This document shows, piece after piece, positions 12,150 through 25,388 of a stretch of 45,667 bases of DNA. Every line of letters starts with the position of its first letter. Within the stretch, counting starts at the first letter, position 1. Made by a program: the position numbers and the translations under genes. This DNA comes from Heterotrichella gracilis (lineage: Eukaryota; Sar; Xanthophyceae; Tribonematales; Xanthonemataceae): assembly GCA_032358255.1 (NCBI GenBank), contig JAULBX010026563.1, positions 1 through 45,667 on the forward strand, read 5' to 3'. The notes under the pieces are model-generated. The model had not been told where the DNA came from and made no database searches. It worked only from the letters and a program-made list of their open reading frames with translations.

Positions 12150-14126
12150 TCATCGCAGCGCCCGCCCCCCCGCCGCCTCGCTGATTATCTTCCTGATCTC
12201 GTCCTCGCTCTGCGGCGGCTTGTACTCTGTGCGCAGCAGCTTGCTGTTGAGGTGCAGCACACCCTCAGGCAGGTCCCTGCGGTACCAGCTGTGCTGCATC
12301 ACCCGGGTGGTGTCCAGGCGGCGCGCGGGGTCAGTCACGAATATGAGCTTCAGGAGCTCCCTGCGCAGGAAAGGGAGGGGGTTGCGGTTGGCCAAGCACA
12401 GGGCGTTGGGGGGTTGAGGTACCCGTGTGGGTTGCTGGGTATAGGTAGGGATGTGGGGTGCTGGTTGTTGGTGCAGGAATGGCGGTGTGTGTAGTACAGG
12501 TAGGGAGGGAGCAGCATGCGGGGCCAGGTATTGCACAGGTGCAACGGGAGTCGAGCCCATGACTTGCATGTGTCAGACCTTTGCGTACCGTTAAGCAAGA
12601 CCCCCGTGTGCAACCCTCCACCACCGTGCACCCCCACCCCACCCCCCACCAGCCCACCCGCACCCACCTGCATTGCGGCGACACATTCTGCGGCGGCTTG
12701 TACTCGCCCTTGAGGATGCGGTTCACGATCGCGGTGGGCTCATCCCTGGGCTTGGAGAAGGGGTACTCCCCCGTGACCATGAGGTACAGGATCACCCCAC
12801 ACGTCCACACGTCAGCCAGCTTGCCGTCGTACACAGGCTGGGCCAGCACCTCGGGAGCGACGTACTCCGGCGCGCCCACCGCCGTGGCGGCCAGCGACAG
12901 CGCGTCCTGGTTCTTTGAGAAGCCGAAATCGCATATCTTGAGCAGCGGGCGCTGCTTCTGCATGTCCACCACCAGGTGCTCGGGCTTGATGTCGCGGCAG
13001 GCGATGCCCTTCTTGTGGCAGTAGTCGATGCCCAAGATGAGCTGCTGGAACAGCCACCTGCGGGCGAGTGGGGGGTGGGGTGGTGGTGGGTGATGGGGTA
13101 GGGTGAGTGCAAGATCGGTTTGGCTGTGCATGCAACCATTGATGGGCAGTGCTTGCTGGTGCCAGGCATTGCCTAAGCAGCTGGATCCCTGCCGCAGCAG
13201 GGTTTGGATGCAAGGTGGAGCCACGCGCGTGTATCACGTTGTGGCAGCTGCGAGCCCAGTGTGGCTAGTGGCACCACAGCACTGGCCTCAGACATGGACA
13301 TACTGCACAGCCAACCGTTCCTCAAACCAAGCCCACCCCAAACCCGAGCCCACCCTAAAACCCTAGCCCCCACCCACCGTGCGTCAGACTCTGACAGCGC
13401 CTTGCCCGAGCTGCCGATCATCTCCGCCAGCGTCGTCCCCGGCACGTTCTCCATGACTATGGCCAGGTGGTTTGCGGTGGTGTACACCTCCTTGAACTGG
13501 ATGATCTGTGGGTGTAGGTAGCACAGCCGGTGGTTGAGCACCTCGCTGAGCACAAAGCGGTCGATGCGGTCCCGCTCAACAAACTGGACAGCCACTTGCT
13601 CCTGCGCACAAGAGGAGGTGGTCAGATATGTACAGCGAGGGGCAGCGATGCCGGTGCAATGCAGGAGTTGCGCGGGGTCGTCGCAAGTCAGGCTGCTCTC
13701 GTTACTAAGGACCTGCAGGCTAGAAACATAAGAAATGGTGCAAGCAATGTCAGGACAGGGCTGGGTGGCGCAAGCTTGTGCAAGGCTGAATGCTGATCTG
13801 GCTATGTTGTTATGTGCATGCAATTAATTAATTACAAGTCAGGCATTTGGACATTGCACTGCATGGCTGTGCCAGGCATGCCCTTGTCAAAGTGCCGATG
13901 TGTGAAGAAGACCTGGGTGGGTGGGTGTGCTTGCCTGCTTCGGAACATTAACTGCCAGCTTGATCACGCCATGCGCCCCTTGGCCCAGGTCCTTGATCAT
14001 GCGGTACTTGGTATTGCTGCTGCCGCTGCTGGCGGTGCTGCTGGGGCGCGAATTGTGGCCAGGCCTGGGCACCGGGGGCTGGTGCGGCGCAGGTGGCGGC
14101 TCAGGGTCTGACATGCAGTTACCCAT
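12150..14126 (-). CDS. SnRK2-like protein kinase with a degenerate active site and N-myristoylation-type start
   Basis: Four exons, 13935-14126, 13378-13601, 12668-13057 and 12150-12360, join in phase into 338 residues. Intron 1 has a GC donor (CAG|GCAAGC). The fold matches the SnRK2 branch of plant Ser/Thr kinases. A glycine loop (GQGAHG) lies near residues 48-53, LNHRLCYLHPQII aligns with the SnRK2 αC-β4 region, DFG is at 182-184, and the activation-segment end is APEYVAPEVL. The family lysine in the VAIK position is Gln70 (codon CAG). HRD reads Cys159-Arg-Asp, and the Asn of the catalytic loop is His166. αC Glu84, catalytic Asp161, Lys163 and DFG Asp182 remain. The protein begins MGNCMS, a typical N-myristoylation motif with a nearby cysteine for palmitoylation; plant SnRK2s normally lack this. 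I infer a membrane-tethered pseudokinase or atypical kinase. It is head-to-head with L18. Confidence 0.88.
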
Positions 14127-15143
14127 TGCAGCTGTTTGTTGGTGGTGGGCGGTCTTGACTGGCCCTTTTGGTAGGGTCAGTGCTGGTGGTTTGATTGGTG
14201 GTCAGACTGGGTATAGCAGAAGCTTGTTTACCAGCAACCAGCTGGCTGTGATGGCTGCAACTCCTTGGGGTTGTATCCCTTTGAGTTAGCCTTGGGTGTC
14301 AAGCCTGGTAGCAGCTGCCCACAGCTGCCCTCCTGTGTGCAGTGCAGCTGGTAATGTGCTTGATGGTGGTGAGGGTTACGAGGTCGCCAAAAGGTGGACC
14401 TGGAAGTCCAAGACAGCAGCATTGCTTATAGTACCACAACGTGAAAGTTGCTGGGTCCCAACTTGCTGGCTTCTGAGAAGCGCTGCATGGACGGAGGACG
14501 CTGATTGCCTTGGATGCGGCTGCCACCCAGTAGGACACAAAAAGATTGTGGCTCTGCGCGCAAACCAGCAATGGTCACTGTGCACAAAGTTGCAGCAGCA
14601 GGTACCAACAACCAGTTGCTTGCCCAGTGATAACAAACTCTGCCTAAATATCACAGGGTTTGTGCTACTCTTCGTCTGTGGGAGCCAGCGAAGGAGCGTG
14701 CACAAGCCGGAAAGGACTCGGGAGTAGTTCTGCGTGTGATCAAGCAGTTGCGACTAGCCGTGATTGTTGCAAACGCTGCAGTTTCAAGTCGCTTTTCAAG
14801 TTTTTTATGCCTTGTGTCGCTCCCGCTGAACTGTATCCCCCCTTGTTATCTTCCCCGCAGGTTGCCGCCGCCCACCTGATCCGGTGAACGACGGCGGCCA
14901 TGGCGGCCAAGGCTGTGCGACCTTCGCAACGCCACGGCAGGTTCGCTCCTCACAAAGGCTGTATTGCGGCATTCAAAGTTTAGAACCATATCAGGTTGGA
15001 TTTGTGCAGCGCCTGTGAGATTCCCCCTGTGGACCCCCCACAGCCTGCAGCCTCCCTATAGGGTGACGTGGCGAGTTGCACGGCACTACATTACACCCAG
15101 CAACCCATCGCCTCTGGGCTGGGTGTATCAAACGGGCGCCACC
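14127..15143. promoter_or_regulatory. Shared intergenic region between divergent kinase and L18 genes
   Basis: About 1.0 kb separates the two start codons, so both promoters and 5' UTRs must lie here. No convincing coding exon was seen; a plus-strand frame at 14296-14727 has no family likeness. No clear TATA element was identified. Confidence 0.45.
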
Positions 15144-16333
15144 ATGCAGCTCGCCTCCACCGTTATCCCTCAATTTCAGGGCATGTCTATTTCAAACAGG
15201 CTTGCTGGCAGGAACCCCCAGGCTTTCAGGGCTGTGTGCCCAGGTGCGTTTCCAGTTGGGTGCAAATCTCTGCAGGTTGTGAGGCAAGCCCATGCATGTA
15301 CTGACCTGCATTGTGGGCTTTGCAGCACGCTCTTCCCAGCTGATGGTACAAGCCGGTGGTGAGGACAGCAGGAAGGAGCGCACACAAAAAAGGCACCTCA
15401 GGATCCGCGCAAAGGTGTTGTGTGTGTTTATGGTTGCAACCACTGAGCTGCTGTGACTGCCCAGCACTCCTCTCTAACCACCGTGGGTTTTGTGCAGATC
15501 TCTGGCAGGCCTGAAAGGCCCCGTTTGGCAGTCTTCCGGTCGAACAACCACATTTACGCACAGGTAAGTAGCACCTTATAGAGGAACACTGCAATGCATA
15601 AGCGTGGCAGCTGGGGTTTGGGCTTGGGATAGTGGTGCCATTCAGGCTACCCTTGCATGGCTTTGCACACAATGCCCAGCCAGTTTTGGTTATTGCTTTC
15701 AATTGTCCCGGCTTATGAGGGGCCTACATATGCTTGAGTGCACTCTTGTAAAGCATACACATAACCCTGCTGCATGCCCCTTGCCCAGGTGATTGACGAC
15801 GATGCGGGCAGCACGCTGGCAGCTGTGTCAACACTGACGCCTGAGATCAGGCAGGCAGTCAACGGAAAGGGTGGCGACAAGGTGGGGAAAGGGCAAAGCT
15901 GTATCGGGGATAGTTGGTGTAGCCACCATGTAGGCGCTTGATAGCCACCGTGTGTCTGTGCCCTCGCTGGTGTCTCATACTGCTGTGGGCAGCCATTTGA
16001 CTGGGTGCGTTGTGCAGGCTGCTGCCGAGCTGGTAGGAAAGAGGATTGCAGAGATGTGCTTGGAGAAGAACATTGACCGGGTGTGCTTTGACCGGGGCGG
16101 CAACATCTACCATGGACGCGTGCAGGTAGGCCACCTGGCGTGAACAACCCTCATGGCGCAACACCCTGGTCCATGCCAGGGAATGGAATGCAACGGGGTT
16201 GTGCATTCCAGCTACTGCACTGTGCACTGCTTGTGCTGCTGGCTGAGTGCGCAGGAGGGGTTGCTGACGAGGGGCTTCCTGTCCGCTGCAGGCACTTGCT
16301 GAGGCCGCGCGGGCTGTGGGCTTGGTCTTCTAG
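15144..16333 (+). CDS. PRPL18: 50S ribosomal protein L18, chloroplast (bL18/uL18c)
   Basis: L18 is a component of the plastid large ribosomal subunit that helps hold 5S rRNA. Six exons (15144-15243, 15326-15414, 15498-15563, 15789-15881, 16018-16125, 16292-16333) join in phase into 165 residues. Residues 1 to about 40 are Ser/Ala/Arg-rich with few acids ([14 protein letters not shown], then [10 protein letters not shown]), as expected of a chloroplast transit peptide. The mature part follows bacterial L18: a basic [14 protein letters not shown] stretch, then [35 protein letters not shown], and the C-terminal [13 protein letters not shown] followed by [13 protein letters not shown]. Length minus the transit peptide fits the bacterial protein of about 117-120 residues. 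The start is the first ATG giving a transit peptide in phase with exon 2, in the context GCCACCATG. Confidence 0.93.
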
Positions 16334-17224
16334 GCTGCAACAATTTTGAATAGGTTGAAGGAATTCTTACGTTATCGCCTCTTGAGAAGAACCGCAGCGA
16401 TGCTTGGTGTGTGCCTCGAGACCCGTTGAGGGCTGGAGAGTGGCCCACAACTCGCCACCGGACTTCAGGCATTTTGTACCCAACAGCCATATTTCCTGGT
16501 ACATGTCCCCTTACATCATTTATTGGTGCCAGCTCAACTGACAACTGATATTTCACCTGTGCCAGTCTAGAAGTTCTGCGGGTTTTGTTGGGTCCCGCAG
16601 CAGTGTAAGAACCCAACCTGACCAACCATTGCAAAGCCAGACCCTCCCAGTCCGTTGCATGCCGGCGTCTGCTCGTGATCCCTGCAAGGTGTACTTTGCA
16701 CACTCATAGCATAGCAGGAGGTGCCGCCGCAGTCACTGCGGGGGGCACCCCGTGGGAAACCCATGCCGTCACCAGGTTGTGGGGTGCATGGCGTGCGCCT
16801 AGATGCGCCATGCTTTTTCTGAGGAGGGCGCCACTGGAAACTGGGTACTTTTGGCTGGCACACCTGGCCATGGGGTACCTGTGCTGTGATGGGCGCCGCC
16901 CACTTGACTTACCAAGGGGGGAATGCCAGCGGAGACATCCCTTAGGGGGTCACCACAGTGGTGACGTAATATAGATTTCTGTAACCTGAATGGGCATCCA
17001 GCTTATGGCACGGTCTGCTCGTACCCCTGCCATACATCACTGGACGGGAAGGTGTGCACCGAGCTCGACAGACGGCCTTTTATTGCCTGGACCACTCGAC
17101 AGAAATGCCAACATGCAAGGGACCATGCCGCTGGGCAAGCACCCATTGGAGTCTATGGTGCTGTGTGCTTTTACGGCTTCCAAGGGCGGAAGCAATAGGC
17201 TGTACGGGGTTGTACAATACACAG
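16334..17224. other. Gap between L18 and the first resolved DNase II exon
   Basis: This should contain the L18 3' UTR plus the promoter and signal-peptide exon of the downstream nuclease gene. I looked for a short exon ending in phase 0 before 17225 that would encode a signal peptide and the usual first cysteine. Several GT donors exist but none gives a convincing leader, so it is left open. Confidence 0.4.
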
Positions 17225-20200
17225 GTGGACTGGTGGTTGATGATCAAGCCCCCAAATGGAACAGCAGCCATATACACTGACGACGTACTAGCTGGCCAGC
17301 CATCCGGGGACAATAGCACCACGGTGGGTTGCAGGACTTGGTTGCCTGCAAACGAGGCGTTTTGGGTATACAAGCGGTGAATCAACTTCTAAATTTCAGG
17401 TGTCTTGAGCTTAGCTGGCACATTTGGCTTGTGTCATGCATGGCGCCAACCTGCGAAACCAACTCCGACACCAAATACGGTTAAAAACGTCCAGCACGAA
17501 ATGCTGCGTTCTGTGTCCATGCGGGGTTGGCACCTTGAATACTGCCAGCGTTTACAGTATCTTTCGCTGGCTATCCACCCAGACTAGGACAGTGCAAAGC
17601 ATGGGCAATTGCATGGCTAGACATGCCTTACCTGCAAGTGCAACTGAGTACCCAACCTTACAGGGGTACCAGGGCCTGCTTAGAAAGCACCCCTGCGTGG
17701 GGCGTGGAGTGTATGACTTGCACTAAATTGCAAACCCTGCGCACTTATTCCTTCCATTCCTGGCAGTGTTGCTGTGCTGCTGTGGCAAAATGTGCCCTGC
17801 CGGCTGCGGTGGCTTACTGTTGTGCCATTGTGTGGTGTGTGCAGGTCATCTGGCGGTTTGCACCCACCGTTGATGATTCCGCCTCCCCCCTCATTCTCAC
17901 CATACGCAGCGTGGACTCGCCGGGGTCTGGCCACGTGTTCTACAACGATGAGGACCCAACTGGCGTGGAGCACTGGGATAAGTAGGTCCAACAAAAAACA
18001 TTTCCAGGATGTACGCTGGATGGGCTCATGATGTCAACGCTTATGAACGTCATGATCAGGCATTGGCATTGACATCCCATGACCATGGGTCAAGCACCCA
18101 TGGGTGTGTCCTGGCCAACCTGGCATGGCTGTGCAACCACCAGTTATGCATCCGCCGCATCATGGGTGTGGCACCCAACCAACCCCCCCCTTTCTGCGCC
18201 ATGCAGGGCCCATGCCAAGGGTGTGCTGGGGCTGGATGCAAGCAGCGGGTTCTGGATGATGCACAGCGTGCCGGGCTACCCCGAGGCTCTGGCACAGGAA
18301 GGTGAGGGCCACATCACACGCAGTGCCACACCACACTCGCAGCATGTGCATCCACATACAGCTCCGCCTCTCACCCTGTCCCAATGCCCCCACACCCTGC
18401 ACAGCAGCCATGCCCATGCCGGGCCCGCCATGCGCCAGCTGTACACCCCACACCGCATCATGGTACCATGGTTCATCACCCTTGCCCATTATGCACATCC
18501 CACGGCAAGCTCCCACTGCCCACTGGGTTCCCGGCACAATCAACTCCACATCCCAGCACGCAACACGCATCCCCCCCCCCCCCCCCCCCCCGGGACCCGC
18601 AGGCTACCCATCCCACGCCATGCGCTATGGCCAAACCCTGTCCTGCTTCAGCATGGACCTGCCTTCCTTGGACCGCGTTGCCACCCTGCTGCAGCTTGAG
18701 CAGGTGCACGTGTACCAATCGGCGCTGCCCCCCTTGCTACAGCAGCAGCTGCCGCAGGTGGCGAGCCTGGCTGGGGGCGGGCAGGCGGCAGAGGCGGCGC
18801 CCTGGCGTGCGTTGGTGCGTGCTGGCAGATGGGATTGAGATGTGGGTGGGGGTTGCTGGGACGGAGGAGGGTGTTTTGTAGTGGATGGCAGCGGCATTCT
18901 ATTTCTCCTGGTGCAAACTGGCTACAGTACTGCCCACTGACTAAGACCACATGACTAGTGACCTCGTGATGAGTGCCAGGGGCCTAGTGCTATACCAAAT
19001 AATAATAAAAATTAAAAACAATACAGAACGCAGAATGTAAAAGTTTTCTTGATTGTATTACCATATTTCCAGAAATTCAAGCCAAACTCGAAAAAAAGAA
19101 ATTAAAGAGGTGTGTGCTCTAAACCGTGTGCGCATGCCCTGTGTACCTTATGGCATGAGCGCTCCATCCCCATGTGACGAGTGCCTTGTGGGGACACCAT
19201 GTGGCACCACCACGCCCATGTGCTCACCGTACTTCAGCAACCCCCCACCACGCCACCCACCCACTGCCCGCCTGTCCCGCAGCGTCTGAACACCACTGGC
19301 GGCCAAGGGCTGTGGGCTGTGGGCAAGTCCGGTGCGCTGGGGTGGTACCTGTACGAGGATGTGATGGAGCCCTTCTTCCACACAGGCATGCAGGTGCAGT
19401 CGTGGCTCAACGGCCCAGGTGAGGGAGGGTGGTGGGGACTTGTGGGGACTGGTATGGGGTCCGGATGGGCATGACCACGCAGGAATTCAGGAGTGTGGAG
19501 GGGTGGTTGGAGGTGATGGATGTCCTGTCAAGCAAGACATCCACGCTGTTGATTTTTAATAGATGGAGCAAATTGGATTGGATAATGGAGATGCATTCCT
19601 TGCATGCTTTATACTGAGCGGTAATAATGTCTCACCCTTCCTCCTGTGCAGGCGCGCTCCCCTCATTTTGCCCCTCCCCGCACCACTTCAATTCCGTCAA
19701 TGTGGAGATGCTTGGCCTCATGGCTGCAACATGGCACACGTCGCAAGACCACTCTAAGTGGGCGATCAGCATGCCACTCAAGCCACCCATTCCAAGCAAC
19801 GCCACCACGCCGACGCGACAGGCACAGGCGCGCGGGATGCAGCAGGATGCTGCGGCGCAGGCGGGGCATGTGGGCAGGCGGTGGCTGGGCGGCGCATTTC
19901 CCGCCAGCAGGGCGCTTGCTGACCAATTGCTGACCAACACCTGGGTGGCTGTGTGTCAGTGGGTGGGGCTGTGCAAGGCTGTACCGGCGGGTGACGCCAG
20001 TGGCGGGATGGGTGGTGAGGGCAGCAATGAGGCGGTGCATGACCTGGTGTGCATCTCCGACATGAACCGCTCTGTGGGCCAGCGGCGGCGGGGGGGCGGG
20101 GCGGTGTGCATGCGGCACCCCGCGCTGTGGGCAGCCTTTCACAGCCTAGTGGTGGAGCTGCAGAAGTGTTGGTGGATGCCGGCGCAGGGCTTGGAGGGTG

Positions 20201-20229
20201 GGGGGCAGGGGCAGCATGAGGCACAATAA
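17225..20229 (+). CDS. Deoxyribonuclease II-like acid endonuclease (5' end unresolved)
   Basis: DNase II enzymes cut DNA at acid pH without metal ions, usually in lysosomes or vacuoles or after secretion. Resolved exons in phase are 17225-17323, 17845-17981, 18207-18301, 18603-18814, 19283-19418 and 19652-20229. Landmarks in order: VDWWLMIKPPNGTAAIY (family VDWW... start), HVFYNDEDP, the first catalytic motif HAKGVLGLD followed by GFWMMHSVPGYP, YGQTLSCFSM, SGALGWYLYEDVMEPFF, the second catalytic motif DHSKWAIS, and SDMNRSVGQRRRGGGAVC. Both HxK motifs proposed for catalysis in this PLD-like fold are present. The stretch between HSKW and DMNR is about 100 residues, much longer than in animal enzymes. 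The signal-peptide exon upstream of 17225 was not found. It converges with POP5. Confidence 0.88.
18571..18591 (+). repeat. Poly-C run acting as polypyrimidine tract
   Basis: An uninterrupted run of 21 cytosines sits 11 bases upstream of the exon that starts at 18603 in the DNase II gene, where the splice acceptor's pyrimidine tract should be. Confidence 0.85.
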
Positions 20230-21076
20230 TCTGTTTTTTTAAATTGTAGCAATACTGTAGCAGTAGCAGTACAAGTGTCTCAGAATCTGATCTGTCTGTA
20301 CAATCGACTGACTAGAGTAGTAGCTGCCAGCAGTAGCAAATTGTTTGAAACACCAGTTTCTGCCAGGGGCATTGTCAAGATGAAATTATTAAATGTTTTA
20401 ATTTTGACATTAAATTTCCACACCAAGAAGAAGAAAGAAAGAAACAAAACCACAGGGTCTGGCTGCCAGCCGGACTCACAGCGATGACAAAGAGCGCTCC
20501 AGCGTAAACTTGCGTGTTGAACTTTACTGTGACATGCGTATACATGTATTTGGCCCAATTTTGGGGAGGTATGCATCCCACGAGCATGTTGCAACATGTT
20601 GGTCAACTGCCAACATTAATCCCATGGGTTGGCCAACATAAAAAGAAAAAAGTACTTGATTAATCAGATACGTAACCAATACGTTGGCCAACGTTGATTC
20701 ATTTTAACAATATACTGATTGAGCCATCCACAATGCCATGTCCAGTGGATAAACCAATTGACACTGTCGTGCATGCTGCATGACATGTGGCTCAAGGGAA
20801 AAGCCTTCATGGCATGCATGTGCTGATTGCTGTCACAATTGCTTGAAGTTCGAGACTAGTTTGGTCTCGCACATATACAGGTCAAGGTTGCCATCCCCAA
20901 ACCCCGCTGGATGGACTGCCCATTGCCCCTCTGGATGTGACAACCAACCGCCAGGTGTCCATAGTGTAGACTCAATACTCCCGGAGTTACTGATTGTGCT
21001 GGCACACATAATGCCCCTGCGAGTCCCTCCCACCCGCCCACTACGCTGCGCGCATGCATGCACCCCTACAAATCGC
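20230..21076. other. Convergent intergenic region between DNase II and POP5
   Basis: Both genes end into this AT-richer 0.85 kb stretch, which must hold both 3' UTRs. The perfect palindrome GTTGGCCAAC occurs twice, at 20628-20637 and 20683-20692, with related GTTGG/CCAAC pieces from 20599. No coding exon is recognisable. Confidence 0.5.
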
Positions 21077-22416
21077 TCATGGCTCCAATGCCCCCAGCTT
21101 CTGTTGGTACTCTGCAGTCACCTTGCTTTGCTGCAACGCAAGCAGCACACTCTGTCACAGACTGTGGCATTGCGCTGGTGACAATACCCCGAGCAACATG
21201 TTCATTGAAGCACAGAGGTTGTTGCAGTGATGCCAACTGCGACAATCATGTGGTGATGCCTTCAGCAACAGGATTTCACAACACTGGCATGTATGCCTTA
21301 CGAACATGATCAGCAAGCGCCACCACACAGTACCTGCACTGTAAGCTGCACGCCCTCCAACAGCGCGCGGGTGTGCTCCTGCGCAGCCTGCTTGCAGGTG
21401 GTGATGACACCTGAGGGGGCAGGGGCAGCTGTCACCCAATAACACCCGTCCAGGTGCACAACCCAATACCACAGGTGTGCGCAAGCAATCCAAACCTATC
21501 ATAATAGCATGTGCACGAGAACACATTTGTTTGAAGGGCACATGCATGCTTTGCGTGCACCATGGCAGGCGCTAGGGCAACGCACCGCCGACGTAGAGCG
21601 ACCGAATCAGCAGCCTCCGGTTCTGTATTTCTGTCACAAGCGTGATGGCCGCCCACACCTGTGCAGGGTACGCATGTTGTTGGAGCACGTGTGTGGGCTC
21701 ACACACAACCTTTAGCAGATGGACATATGGCAGAAGGTGCTGAAGGCACACGCACACGCACCTGACTGTGCTGCTCCCTGGGGCACCTCACGATGCACAG
21801 GCTGGCAATGGGGTCAAAGTATTTCACTGCAGCAGCACAGACATTCGCATCAGAACCATTGAGCCCAAGCGCATTGGGATGTGAAGGAGGCAGCTACCTG
21901 AGCATGCTGCTGGGCAAAGCCCAACATGGCCTGGCCCCCACTCACCTTGCAACGATGCCTGCACTGTGGCCAGCCCAAACTCGCCAAAGTGGACCTTGAT
22001 GCTGTCTCTGATGGCAGTCAGCAACACCTGCTCACCTGCAATGGCAGCAATAATACTCACCGCTCCTAGCATGAACCACAGGCAGTGCGATTTGAGAAAC
22101 GCCGCGAGGCTCCTAGCACCACACCCCAGCACCATGGTGTACAAGTTGCTGTGGCAGCCATTTTCTGGCAGTTGCTATCCACTTACTTATGGCTGTGTCC
22201 GTTTTGCCATCCCTCCACAGCACCTGCAGTAGAAGATACCTGCAGGACAGTGCTCACGTCACCAAAATCGCGCAGTGCTGGTACAATGCATGCCATTTCA
22301 CATGTGCACTGACATAAAGCTCAGAAAGCGACTCCAAGAAGTGGTTGCCTACGCTCCACACATTATAACTTCGAATTGACTTGTTTCTGTGCTGACCTGT
22401 TCTTAAACCTGACCAT
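21077..22416 (-). CDS. POP5: Ribonuclease P/MRP protein subunit POP5
   Basis: POP5 is a core protein of eukaryotic RNase P and RNase MRP, acting in nuclear tRNA and rRNA processing. Seven exons (22397-22416, 22187-22239, 21946-22035, 21762-21826, 21586-21658, 21334-21410, 21077-21130) join in phase into 143 residues. The start MVRFKNRYLL is the hallmark N-terminus of the family. It is followed by LLTAIRDSIKVHFGEFGLA, VKYFDPIASLCIVRCPREQ and VWAAITLVTEI, all matching the conserved Pop5/Rpp14 core. The C-terminal part (GVITTCKQAAQEHTRALL) corresponds to the family's LDLSGTIRACKxAAL helix but is diverged: the stretch RRLLIRSLYVGG replaces the usual LNLLDLSG. Every exon is under 100 nt and the first coding exon is only 20 nt. 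Confidence 0.9.
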
Positions 22417-24229
<1,813 letters not shown>

Positions 24230-25388
24230 GCGCTGGATGGGGAACACCTGGGGGCAGCAAACGGTTTGGGACTTTCACCCTCAATGGGTGCCGGGTCTGC
24301 TGTATGGTTCAGCTATGTATTTTTTGTTTGGGTGGCCTCAACAAGGGTAGTTTGTTGTGCACACACTTTTTGCAGCTTGTGGAGGCAAACCAGGTTCTTT
24401 CACTTTTCTTGCTGGCAGCACTTTTAATTGCACACACAGTGGCATTCAGATTATAATAGAAAGTTGTGCGCAACACACCAGTCAGTATTGCCGAGGTGCC
24501 ATCAGTGCATAAAAAGACAGCCTTTTAAAAGCATGCAGAAACAGGCAAGTTTACTGCGTGGGCACTGCTGAGCTGCCGCCGGGAACACAATACTCTTTTA
24601 GTCTATAATCTTAGACTACTGGAAGGGGCACACAGACTGATCAGCCATTGGCATGCCATGATGGTTCGATGACTTGTAACACCTGCCAATGCTTCACTAT
24701 ACGCACACTTGAAGTTTTATTGCTGCAGCGGCATGCCATGGGTCTGTAGACTTTAGGCTGCCTAGCGGCTGGAGTAAGCTGGAGCTCTCGTGGCCAGTGT
24801 GCCCGTGTCAGGTTCAGCAGCAGTTGTTCTGTCAAGTGCAACAACTGTTGTTGTCCACAGTACTTTAACTGAGTTATTGGGCCAACCGCGCGGTTGGCGC
24901 GCCATAAAATGTAAAACGTGCTGCCCAGTGTGAATACCCTGAAAGAGTAGGGTCCGATTGAAACATGAGAGTGCGGCTCTGCCTTGACAAGGCACTGCAC
25001 TATCCGCAATATGCATGCAAACAAATTGAAGTGAGCATTGCCAGCAATGCATATGCTCAATTTGGTCCAGTCAAATAATATTTGCAGTGCCAAATAGTGG
25101 TGGATCTACATCATCTCAAATAGTTATTGCGCAAAGTGATTAATTTCAGCAAATAGAGATTAACTCAGTGACTGTATCATCTGAAATAGTTCTGACCAAA
25201 TAAATATATATTGTCTGTCTGCAGATAAATAATATATACCAATATTCCTATGATTTTGTCACTTGTTGAAGTTGCGCAAGTGTTGTTAACATTTCCTGGT
25301 AAGAAGTGGTGGCAAGACATTCACACTCACAGGACTCGTGTTATAACAGCAACAGTGCATGCTTTTGCACTCCTGCACACCACTGCAT
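24230..25388. other. Intergenic, convergent
   Basis: This 1.16 kb holds the 3' ends of the synthase (+) and of the left protease copy (-). A TGTAA pentamer, the usual polyadenylation signal of green algae, occurs on the plus strand at 24675-24679 and could serve the synthase. The stretch 25080-25260 is AT-rich, with repeated CAAATA/AAATAG words. No gene seen. Confidence 0.45.

Noticed and set aside
18079..18838. Overlapping plus-strand open frames of 165-206 codons
   Set aside because: They read through DNase II introns; the conserved exons 18207-18301 and 18603-18814 explain the coding signal.
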